Positions 11,775 through 22,292 of a stretch of DNA of 64,000 bases are shown here, in pieces. The translations under genes were made by a program, and so were the position numbers. The notes beneath the pieces are model-generated. The model saw only the letters and a program-made list of their open reading frames with translations, was not told where the DNA came from and did no database searches. This stretch comes from Panaeolus papilionaceus (Eukaryota; Basidiomycota; Agaricomycetes; Agaricales): NCBI GenBank assembly GCA_015501605.1, contig JADNRZ010000009.1:806001-870000 (forward strand), read 5' to 3'. How positions within the stretch are numbered: the stretch's first letter is position 1; each line of letters opens with the position of its first letter.

Positions 11775-12977
11775 AACATTGGCATAATGTACGTCCCAGC
11801 TTATGCCCTATCTGGTTTGGTTGAATTCCGTCACTAACGTTCAAATTGTCACCAGATCCCCTTTCGTCATAGATATACACCCTTCCCTATACAATATATA
11901 ATAATGCACGCCGAATTATGACTTTGGCATGGGATGTGCTGATCAAAGTTTTCAAGACCTTAATCGTTTTATGGTACATCTGAATCCCAAATCACTCAGC
12001 CACGGCGGGACCCATGATAACCCATATGCACGACTGTGCTGCTTAGCGTCATCTTATCTATTGGCTAAAATGTCACCGATGCTTGCTTTCATTGAAACAC
12101 AAAATCAAGCTTCCAATGCTATTTCGCGATTTTATCCTCTATTCGACACAGACGTGCCCTCTTTTGTGAGGAAGGTTTGTTTGATCTCACTCCCCAAGAC
12201 TCAGGGAAAGTGCAGTATTTATCTGTCAGATGCTATCTACAGGTGCTATCTCTTTCTTGTTTAGATGTTCAGGCTCAGCCAACTTCATCTTGTCACATCT
12301 TACACATCTTCCTATTTCCGTGGATGTTAAATTGCCTCATTCTGGGATACTGAGTAATGACGAAGTTGGAGCTCCTTCTGTAGCCTTGCCTTGGATGACT
12401 AAGATCAATCATCTCGATGATATCTGATTCGTTCAAGGATGTTCACAGAAGCTTCGAGTTCAAACTCCAAGGTTGCTTGTTAACTGGTTGTCATCTTTGG
12501 TGCCGCTCATGCGATTGCCAATGTCAAGGAATTACTGCGAGAATTACAGAGTTTTAAGGCAGTGCCGAATGGCGAAATTAAAGTACACCTTCCACTCATC
12601 GCGGTGAGATATGCTGGTAAACTCTGCAAGGGCTGACGAATTCCTAGCGGCAAAAGTGCAACAAAATCGTTCGATCATATTACAGGGCTCCTGGTTTGGG
12701 GACAGAAACCGCACCATCGCACATTTCACATATACAAGAAAGCGGAATCGTTTCAAGCGCAGCGCCTGACAACAGCAAGATTATGTATTTGTAATGAGAC
12801 GTCACACGTCGGCTTACCACAAGCGTAGTCTCCGGGATGCGGAAGAGTATCACCAATAATATGCGCACGGCATGTATTCGAATGCCTAAGCTACTGGAAT
12901 GAAAGCGCATATAAGAGCAATAATTATCTTGCACAGTAAGTAAACCCTAAACATTTCTAACATCCACTTTACCTTTC
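11775..12977. other. Intergenic, no gene seen
   Basis: It contains the 3'UTR of the uL5 gene and the promoter of the first zinc-finger gene. A CATATAAGAG element near 12908, about 70 bases before the ATG at 12978, is a plausible TATA box. The 336-base open frame at 11929 has no recognisable composition or motif. Confidence 0.4.
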
Positions 12978-14326
12978 ATGTCAAACTTTTATCAGCCACA
13001 GGAAGAAGAGGGCGAGGATCTCACTCTTAGAGCGAATTCTTCAAATCCGAGAGCTGAAGGTGCGATTCATTTTTGGAATTCTGCATACACATCGTCATTA
13101 ATCGCCACGTCATTTCCTTTCTATAGTTCAAGGCCCAGATAGAGCGTGGTGGCTGTCGCGCTGGAATCAAGGTTTAGATGGTCAGTTACCTTCCAAAAGG
13201 CAATGATACATTACTCATGCTAACCGTTTCCCTCCAGATACAAGAACACAGACAATCCAAGCCAATGAAACGGGCCTCAGTCCCCTACCACTCGCGAGTG
13301 GAACAACCTATTCGACACAAATGATGGACCCTTCGACCATGGGGAGCGCCCACGTCTATCCACCCAACCCTTGGCAGCATCCCTCAGTATCATATTCGCA
13401 GTCTGCCCTCTATATCACAAGGATCGCAAGTATAGGTGAACCTGCGCTGGATGGTAATCATTCGAACCGCGATGAGAGACGACTTCAACAGCAATTCGAA
13501 TCAGGCCCTAGACTTACAACTTTTAATGACCCGTACCAGTACGAAGGGCCATCATTTTTCGAACAAATATCAGCAGAACAAGATCAATTCATGGCGTCGC
13601 TAAGTCGATCATCCGCGTCGTCTCCAAATGATGATCGCATGTGGACTCTGACGCGTCAAAATCAGATCCGCCCACTTGCCGAGGCCGGCAGTGCTTCCTT
13701 CAGCATTTCGCGCGTTCTTCCATCTGATGCAGTATCAAGTCACGATACGAGCGCTCAGCCAGCGATTGCTGGTCCATCCACGCGAGTTGTGAGTTCTGCT
13801 GCTCGTGCTATCCGTGAGGCTATGTTTAGCAACCCTGCTTATCACTCCGCTTGCACGGGGGTTGTCGATATCATGGCGCAGTTCAAACTGCCGTTGGAAG
13901 AGGGCGACGCATTTCCAATTGTTCCCGGCTCTACTCGACAGCAGGCAAACGAAATGTTAAATGGTTTTATCTCAGGCCAGTCAGACGAAATAAAACGATG
14001 GCTAAACTCCGGACGGACTGGGGACGTGGCCAGTGACGATATCATGAAGGCCGCAGTGTTGCGTAGAAGCTCTGGAACCCGCGTCCACATGCACTACTGC
14101 TATTGGTGTGATCTCTGGCTGACAACGAAGGGAAATTTAGCAAGTAAGTGCGGGTAAATCTCTTGCGGTTGATACATAGCTTAACAAAATTTCTGTAGAC
14201 CATATACGATCGCATCTAGGGTTTCACATCTCTTTTTGCGAAAATTGCAACTTCTCAGCTGTCACCCCTACCCTCCCTTCCCGACATCGAAGTAGATGTA
14301 GAGGTGGACGTCGAGGGGGTGGATAA
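12978..14326 (+). CDS. Paired zinc-finger protein, paralog 1
   Basis: Four exons (12978-13059, 13138-13191, 13238-14143, 14199-14326, with small uncertainty at the first two) give a 389-residue protein. Residues 1-270 are low in order and rich in Ser, Gln and Pro. A conserved block follows (VVDIMAQFKLPLEEGD ... FISGQSDEIKRWLNSG ... DIMKAAVLRR), shared with the gene at 16942. The end holds two fingers. Finger 1 is C-x2-C-x12-H-x3-H (CYWCDLWLTTKGNLANHIRS H). Finger 2 is C-x2-C-x12-H-x3-C (CENCNFSAVTPTLPSRHRSR C). A Gly/Arg tail comes last. The intron between exons 3 and 4 falls inside finger 1 at Asn-His and is at the same place in the paralog. DNA or RNA binding is likely from the fingers; the target is unknown. 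The start ATG gives MSNFYQPQEEEGE and is supported by clean splicing. Confidence 0.75.
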
Positions 14327-16941
14327 TAGCGTCGACTGTGACTGACTCGGTTCCATTTTTTGGTTTCTGCGCACATGCACACTCGGCAGCTGGACGTCGC
14401 TTTCGACGTTTTCCACATAGTATAATTGATGCCTAGAAGTATATGTCAGAAATAACATACTGTTTCTATAGTAATGCACATATATCCGCCCACGAGCTCA
14501 CTGCGGGCCTCCCATATGGGTTAGGGTTCGCAACAAAAATGAATCGTTCTGCACTTCAAGTTTGACAGTAGGGAATATCATACTCATCTTGGGACTAGAA
14601 GAATGCTGGTGCCTTCGAATAAATCCTGTTTTCCGATAGCCCGGGCCACGCTGCAATGGCATTTATTCCACAAGCTGTGAACCATATGGTCGCTCGTTAG
14701 GCTGGTTATTTCAGATCGGAAACCAATGATCTCACAGTTATCATCGACTTTTTGAGAACAATGTCGTATCGAAGAATGACAAGACCTGGTGATCCTGAAA
14801 TGCTGCGTATCTCATGTTCTATGACGTTGCTTGCTTGAGCAGATGTCTATGTTTAAGCAGACCAACCTCGGTGTTCAGGTGCTACACAGCCTCCAGCCTC
14901 CAGCCTGTGTTGACGCTCGCTTGTTTCCATACTTTACGGAAATTTCGCTCTCAGTAGATGTATCGCAATGACATTTTCCTTCACTGTAGACAGCGGTCTG
15001 TGTCCAAATATCGATAAACTGCTTGTTGTCTTCGAGGTGTCTACAGCTCCAAATTCCAACCTTGTGATTGATGTGACCTCAGGTGGCGGTTTTGATTATT
15101 ACATATCAAATTGGGTAATTACTGCCCGATCCGTTAGGCATTCGCTCCACTTGCTTTAATAGGCTAGGTTCGGAGGTTGCAGAGTCGTGATGGTTTTGGG
15201 TTCTTATCTGCGTCCTGATAGGATATACTAATAATGAAGCTTCCACTAAATTTGATGCAGTACTGTAGAGGAAGAATTGCCAGTTGTATAGATAATAGCC
15301 TCCAGACAGCAATAAAATTGTGACTCAATTAATATCTCTGTACGCCTAATGCATCAACATATTTCTTATACATTTCCCTCCTGTGTTGCACAGCGACAGC
15401 TATCAAGCATAAGCGCAGGAAAGAAAATAATCTCGGTTCAGTTTTCAGCGGTTCTAAGCGCTTAAACATCGATCGGTATCTAGTACCCTTCATTCGGCTC
15501 ACCTATCGATTTTGAGTAATGATGGGCAGAGGCAATGCTGGCATTCGATGGCAACTCAGTTTGGAGAAGCATTTTTGGGATGCTGCGTTACCAAAATATG
15601 CAGTTCTCGTTTCCATAGTAGCCTGAGTAAGCTTCTGGAGATGCTGGTTCATGCTGGTTGAGGGAGCAAGTCTCTCTTGAGCTTCGTTGAAGCATATCTC
15701 CAAGGGCTCGTTATCGGTTTGGCATGTGTGCTACTGACAGAGGTTTTCTTAGAACCAACCTCACAACCATGAAACACATGATCTATGGGCCACCTAAACT
15801 CCCGATATAGGTTTCGGATCAATTGGTCGATCGATAGGTTCAATTTAATTGCAACAGCAGCCGTTTGTCCATCCTTGTGCTGGGCTGTGAGGGGAGATGA
15901 ATAATTAACAACGAGTAGCGGATCAAATCTTCTTAGTGAATATACAGGACGGCGCGTCTGCCGTGACCAGCTCAAGGGCGGAGTTCATGTCATCGAAGCA
16001 ACTAGACGAGACACCCGCCGCTTCCTTTCTTACTTAGCGGCATGAATAATGAAAGTTGCATCCGGGGTAGGTGATGAAAGACTCAAACTACCTTTTGATA
16101 TGCTACAAGATTCAGAAGTAAGAGAAGTATTGCCGAAGTTTTCCAGAGGCCATCTTTTCCCGAGACAAGGCATGGTGAGAATCATGTCAAAGGCCGAAGT
16201 CCTCGCAAAGCATGGTAGTCTAATTCAAGAAGAAGACAATAATAGTAGGCGGTGCGAAATTACATGTAGGATAAGAAGGTCGCGGTCATAGTGCCATGGA
16301 CCACAGTTTGTCGGAGTAAAGGGCTTCAGACACCTGGGATTCGCGCAATCGAGTTCACTGTCCTCTGCACATTGATGGTCGATGAAAGCGAGAAATCATC
16401 TTGCTCGCTGAGAATGTGACTCACGCGAAGCGCCGAGGATTGGCTTTATATTTGGTATGCGGAATCTCTAAGCGCCACACTTAAACATTCTAGTTACCAA
16501 GTTCAACGCCCTTGGGGAAAATGGTTCGATATTCATCGATTTGAATCTGGTAAGGATGCAAAAACAATCTTTAGGTTAACCAGCTGAAAAAAAAAGGATG
16601 ATGCAATCGTCGAGTGCCTGGTAGACACTGGGGCGGGGCCACCGCAATTTTCCTGTGTGTATCGGAAAGCGGGAGTAAAAAGTGGCGGGCAAAGATTCAA
16701 CATGGTATCGTGGCAGTGATATTCGTGGGAGTGGATATATGGGGAGGACATTTGCTTTGTGCCCATTCTTGTGAACATGTGGACGCCGTATCGGGTTTCG
16801 ATTCAGGTACGGAATGCGCCGGCGAAATCTATGGATCTGGCCTTATGTCAGGTTCGCTCTTGGTTCGCGATTCGTATATTTACCAGGGCTAGCAAATTCA
16901 TGCCTCAGAGCTCTCATCTCGAACCAGCTGCTCATTGCAAT
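14327..16941. other. Intergenic between zinc-finger paralogs, no gene seen
   Basis: 2.6 kb without a convincing gene. Short open frames lie on both strands (for example 15649-15975 minus and 16049-16291 plus), but none shows family motifs or spliceable extension. The stretch could hold degraded sequence from the duplication that produced the two zinc-finger genes; I could not see clear copies of either gene in it. Confidence 0.4.
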
Positions 16942-17990
16942 ATGTCAGGCGGTCCCCCTCAACATCTCGAATACTCGGAGGCCTTCTACCATGACTCCTC
17001 GGACCACATTGAGGCACTCGATCTCTCATGGATATGTATGTCATAATTTACTACAACTCCAGTGTGTTTGTGTATGCTGAAAACGACGTTTAGCGCCACC
17101 CACAGGTTATCCTCAGTTTGCAAACACCAGCGCCGGCGCTGTTGACAATATCTCCTTTTCTAATCCCTTTAATCCCCCATACCCCCAATATACGATGAAC
17201 GTCGGGCCTAACGGGTTGCTTTTTGCCCCCCCTCCACCACCTCAACCACAAGCGCCCTACTTCTTCACTTCTCCAACTCCCAGCTGTGTCTCCCTCCCTC
17301 CGCAGGGTTCATACAGTAACTTGAACAGTCCATGGATTGTCGCCAACGAGCTCGACGACACACCTCAGCCCCCAGTGCCACTTCCCCCTCCTGAGGCCAA
17401 CTCTGGTTGGGCCAAGCAACAGAGGCGCAAACAACGCAAGCAACGCGAGAACCTGTTTTATAACAAGAGATATAACGATGCGTGTTCTCGTGTTATTGAT
17501 ATCATGGCGAGCGTCAAGGTCCAGCTGGATAGTATCGATACTGTCGGTGGTATATCTGGAAACGCTGCCGAAACCCCTGATGTTCAAAGAGCACAGGATG
17601 AGCTGGCAGAGTTTATTCTCGAACAGCACCCCGTCATTCAAAAGTGGCTCAATGCCGCGGCCAATAAACGTGTTGTAACAGACGCAAACATCAAAGCCGC
17701 CGTGACACGGCGAGGGCCCGTCCAGAGGGTGGAGATGTACAAATGCTTCTGGTGCAAAAATTATATGACGACGAAGGGTAACCTGTCTAGTAAGCGCACC
17801 AGAATTTCTATGCCGCCTGATGACTGATGACCAAGCGTTTATAGACCACGTTCGATCCCACCTTGGGTTCCACATTTCATTTTGTAACGAGTGTAGCTTC
17901 TCTGCTGTAACGCCCCGAATCCCAACCCGCCATACAAGTACTCATCGCGACTTTGGTGCCATCCGCCAAAGAGGCCGCGGTAGTATGTAA
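16942..17990 (+). CDS. Paired zinc-finger protein, paralog 2
   Basis: Three exons (16942-17035, 17094-17789, 17845-17990) give 311 residues. The N-terminal half is Pro-rich (APPPPPQPQAPYFF). It then shows VIDIMASVKVQLDSID, EFILEQHPVIQKWLN and ANIKAAVTRRG, aligned with the same block of the gene at 12978. Finger 1 is CFWCKNYMTTKGNLSNHVRS H (C-x2-C-x12-H-x3-H). Finger 2 is CNECSFSAVTPRIPTRHTST H, a complete C2H2, whereas paralog 1 ends it with Cys. Between the fingers both read SHLGFHISFC. The last intron interrupts finger 1 at the identical codon in both genes, so they come from one duplicated gene. The N-terminal parts have diverged strongly. Function not recognised; a nuclear regulator is the simplest guess. 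Confidence 0.75.
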
Positions 17991-18909
17991 CCCAACCTCT
18001 GTTCAATCATATTCAGATGTAATCATGACAAGACACTTTTACTAAGTCTCGGAAAATCACATTTCTTCATTAACCATGTAGCACCCCCAGATTCCCCACT
18101 GTAGCCCTAGTCTTTTATCTATCTATAAAGTCCACGTCCTGGTAACGTCCATACTATGCTCCTGTCAAAATGCTTTACGCCTCGCAATGCGAGTTATTTA
18201 TTACCATCTGTTTATATACCCTTCTCCTAAATTTCGTTCGATTTTAGTTTTCAGATTTGTTCTTGTATGTACCCGAATTTTCATCTAAAGTTGGTTTATC
18301 GATAACATGGATCATACCACGGAGTGGAGATTCACTCTAGGAGATTACGGGTCGTTCATTGCCGTACTTAGGGTCGGTAGATATTTTCACTTTGCTCAGT
18401 CAGATGTGCTGGGTCTAGTCCCTTTCATTCCAGGAAGTGACAGCAAGAATGTTTGCAGGGATCCAAAGATATGGAAAAGTCATGATGATACATAGAAGCG
18501 CGATTGGAAGTTTGAAGCTTAGAAAGGATTCGAAAACTCATTGTCTGTTTTATAATTGTTAGACAGGTCCGGTATAAGTACGGAGCTGGTATTAGGGTTC
18601 GTTTTACTCGAATCCTATCTGGTTTAAATGACTTTTTATGCATGATTGATTCATGATGGAGACGAAGCCCAAGTCTTATTCAAGGTAAATTTCTCACGGT
18701 GATATTTGTGTTGAGTAAGGATGCTTTAGCGTCCATTCAGGTTGTAACTAGTAACTTGACTTCAAGTCTATTTTCAAATTCTTTTATATTCCTTTCAATC
18801 CCTCCTGCTGGCCGAGGGATCCTTACAGCCAAGGTGGCTGAGTATAATCAACTTGACTGTTGGTCATTAAGACCCTGACATTTAAATTTACCAGTAATTC
18901 TCTGGTCAT
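17991..18909. other. Intergenic, no gene seen
   Basis: Holds the 3' end of the second zinc-finger gene and the promoter of the CaaX protein gene. AT-rich, with no conserved open frame. Confidence 0.4.
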
Positions 18910-21623
18910 ATGATGGCTTTAACCCAGTCAGCTCGTCTACCGAGGCCTTCTTGGGACGAAGAGGTTGTCCCTGCATTGCGAAAGCGTATGTATTACAAGC
19001 TTACAATGTGAATATTAATTTACTAACAATGTTGCTAATAAATTACCAGGTTTAGAGAGCGAGAGCAGGACACTGGCCAGAAGAATATCAGCTATTTCTC
19101 TGTCAGACTCGCTGGATGAACCCCAGCAAAGCAACCAATTCTCGACAAATTCCGTAACGGCAGCAACGTCGAGAAATCAGCAACAGACTATCATCTACTC
19201 TGGATATGCATCACAGCAGCAACAATACCACCCTTCATCCTCCCAGAACGTTCAACCATCTTATCAAGAAGTTCACTTCGATCGTACGATGTCCAACTTC
19301 ACGACTACGGGCAAGGGTTCAAACACGCGTGAAAATGGCGCTTCTTCATCCAAACCGCCCTTTCAACGTACAAGAACCTATTCTTCTCCGTACAGCTCAG
19401 AGTTTGGAAACGGGGGTGTTGGTCGGCCTAAACCAGCTCAAGTTGACCATACTCGTGCTCTTTCGCCTCGCCCAACAGACATTAAACCTACCCGAATACC
19501 AAAGGTCGCCAATCGCTCGCATAGCGGCTCAACTAGCCAACCAAACTCACCATATGTGAACGGCTACGGTCACACTAATCCTAACACTAATTACGCCGTC
19601 ACACCTCCATTGCCTTCCCCAGAAGTACCACCTCTACCGGAAGCTACTTTCAGAGGTATCCCACCGTCATCTTCTTCACGTTCAACCTTGGAAATTGGTA
19701 GAAGCAGTGCTGTTAACCGTCAACAGCCCATAGGGTTGATGAACGAACCTGCGCCATTTCCGACTGATGCCACGGCGTCCTCTGGGTTTTCACAGTCTAT
19801 GTCATATTCACAACATAGTCATGAACTAGAAGAAGAGGATACATCAAGAGTATCGATGGAGTCGGAGGAGAGGCCTTTTGAGCATTGGTACCGGGGGGAG
19901 GTTTCACGCAATGGTGGTGTTGGAGAGCTTCGGGTAGGAAGGCGGCAGGAGATGCTTGATATCGCAAATTACGGCCACCTTATCAACAAGAAGAAGAATG
20001 CACGGACGGAAGCAGCAGCAGCTCTTTCAACGAGGCCTGGTCAAGAGGCGCCATTCATGGATGAACCACCGGCCCGTCGCAGGCGGGCGGGAAGCATTGC
20101 AGGAATTACTGAGAGGGAAAGAGGGAGCTTATACCTTGATGACGACGAAAGAGCGGACAGAGCTGATAGAGTGCTGGATGAAAATCCTTTGACAGATTTG
20201 GAAGGGGATGTTAGTGACGCCACCTCCATCTCAGACAGGTTCCAAACAGTGCGGCAGAGATACGAGCCTCCCTCGACAGAGGAACACCCTGTACCTTCTG
20301 ATCCCCGAACAACAACGAAGGACTATTCAGGAATTGGTGAGGGAAGGAGCACAACACCAACTGCGCTATCTATGTCGCGTTCGGTATCTGCAACTAGGCA
20401 AGGCAACCTGCCACCAACTCGAATACCCGGCCCTTCCTCGCGGAGATCTTCAGAATCACGTCCAGGAAATAAAACGCCCCCTCCACCATTGGTCGCTAGT
20501 GCTTCAGTTAACCTCAGCTCAAGCACAAGCTCTAATCCCCGGCTTCAGCAGCAGCAAGGTACAACGACCAAGCGGGGTGTATCACCAGGACCAGGATCAT
20601 CCTCACACATCAAGAAGTCAACTGGCACCCCTAATCCCAGTTCCAGCGCAAATAAAACACCACCGACACCTTCCAAATCTACTTCTTCTATCATGAAGAA
20701 GGGTACACCCAAGAAACCCAAAATAAAACCGAAAAGAACACAGGAGGAAGAAGAGGCGTATCGCAGAAGTGTGGCGCACTACCCGTCGGTGGATGATGAT
20801 GGCGAGGAAGGAGATATGGCTGACGCGATACCTAGCTGGACTCAGCCGGTCCCGAAGACCGGAAATTGGGACGAGGTCAGTAATACTGTGTACTTATATT
20901 ATTCAGCCTTCTTCCAGACATGGAAAACTGTCGCAAGAGGGGAAGAAACCGCCTCATTCGACTATGACATTAGTGACATGATAAAAACCCATTTTTTTCC
21001 CTGTGGTTGCATGGCTCATGACATCGAGAATTTACACCGTCTCCAACACTATTTTGCGCCAAATAAAACAAACTAATGTTGATTTCGCCTTGTTTTTCAG
21101 GTCGTTCTCCCCGTCGTGGCTCGCAAGAAGGGTTTAGATGGTCATTATGAGAATGCAGACGGGGCCCCTCAGCCCAGAAAAGTGGAGCAAACCATTGCAC
21201 CCGTAAGCGTCTTCTAACTGCCCTCTGATATTTTCAATTTCTGAAGGTGCAACGCAACAGGCACCCGGAACATTTGGATATGATCATAGCAAGTATCGTC
21301 GTCCACAAGTGGAGGGCGAATCAATACCCATGGACGAATTCGGACGGCCTCATCAGGAGGAGGACAATGTCGATCCGGATGTAATAGAAGAAGAAACGAC
21401 CCCCAAGCCTCAATTCACAACACCTCATGACGAAATCAAACTTCCGACTCGGCCTTACCCGCCTCCTTCTCCTGTACCGTTTTCCTCGTACGCCCCCACT
21501 TCTATCCAAGTGCGGGGAAGCCCTCCTCCCAGCATCAACCAGCATCAACCAGTTCCCACTGTGGAAAGGCAGGTGGAGGAAAAGGAGCCTGTAGGTTGCT
21601 GCAGCAGCTGTGTCATCATGTAG
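18910..21623 (+). CDS. Long disordered protein with C-terminal CaaX farnesylation signal
   Basis: Four exons (18910-18985, 19050-20875, 21101-21202, 21261-21623) give 788 residues. Most of the chain is Ser/Pro/Thr/Gln-rich and should be disordered. It ends ...EPVGCCSSCVIM: CVIM is a canonical CaaX box, with Met favouring farnesyl transfer, and the Cys pair just upstream could be palmitoylated. The protein therefore probably sits on the inner face of a membrane. Two short ordered blocks look related: SWDEEVVPALRKRL near the N-terminus and NWDEVVLPVVARKKGLDG near residue 640, each with Trp-Asp-Glu then Val-Val and a basic helix. APGTFGYDHSKYR follows the second. A basic stretch (KKPKIKPKRTQEEEE) precedes the second block. 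The third intron is long for this locus, 225 bases. Two in-frame ATGs (18910, 18913) are equally possible. No function can be assigned. Confidence 0.75.
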
Positions 21624-22292
21624 TGTTGGTTCCAGATCTATTGGTCGGAACATCCATGACATTTGCAGGAATCACAATGCTCCTCCAACCATACTGAAGG
21701 CGTTGTCGCCTCCAATTTCTTCTGATATGCGATTGAAAAGTTGCGTCACGGTCGTCTGCCTCCTTATCCTTTACCCACTTCATACTCTCTTTAGTTAATG
21801 TGCGCACTTTTTGCACCTTTTGCTCGGGACATTGTTGCCATAATGTTTTCTTCTCCCCACCCTCCTTATTCCGAAAATTTGCTTCTGCTTCTCCTGCTGT
21901 CCCACCTTCGCTCCGACGTTTTTGCGTTGGGAGAAGGGAACCATTCTACCTTGCTTCTACTCACTATCATTCAACCCAGGCCCTACCACCCTGACACGCT
22001 CTTCACTCAAATCGCTAGCCATTCCTTCTCTTTCGTTAAACTACCTACTCTACCGCATCTTATTTTTCCTTCTTTCATGTGCTTTGTGCTCCTCTTCTAT
22101 GGTTTCCATTTAGTACCCTGTGCCATCGGTTTCGCTTCATTCGTTGATCAATTGTATTATAGCATTTCGTATCTCGCTTTGTCTCATCTTTATTGACTGG
22201 TGTGTGGATGGTTGAATGAACTATCGCTCTTTGTGGTTATATTAGACATACCCTAATCGCACCCTAATTGCGGAGGATGGATGAGGTGAACA
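21624..22292. other. Convergent intergenic region, no gene seen
   Basis: The CaaX gene and the M64 peptidase gene end towards each other here. The stretch is strongly C/T-rich on the plus strand (21840-22150), which creates several long but meaningless open frames. It is probably the 3'UTR of the CaaX gene. Confidence 0.45.

Noticed and set aside
14968..16291. Short ORFs between the zinc-finger paralogs as a third gene
   Set aside because: No splicing extends them, no motif appears, and frames lie on alternating strands.
17309..17875. A 188-codon minus-strand ORF opposite the second zinc-finger gene
   Set aside because: The plus strand there encodes the conserved fingers and helical block; the minus frame is a shadow.
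21798..22196. A 132-codon Leu/Pro-rich ORF
   Set aside because: The stretch is a long C/T-rich tract in the 3'UTR of the CaaX gene; three overlapping frames are open there, which shows composition rather than coding.
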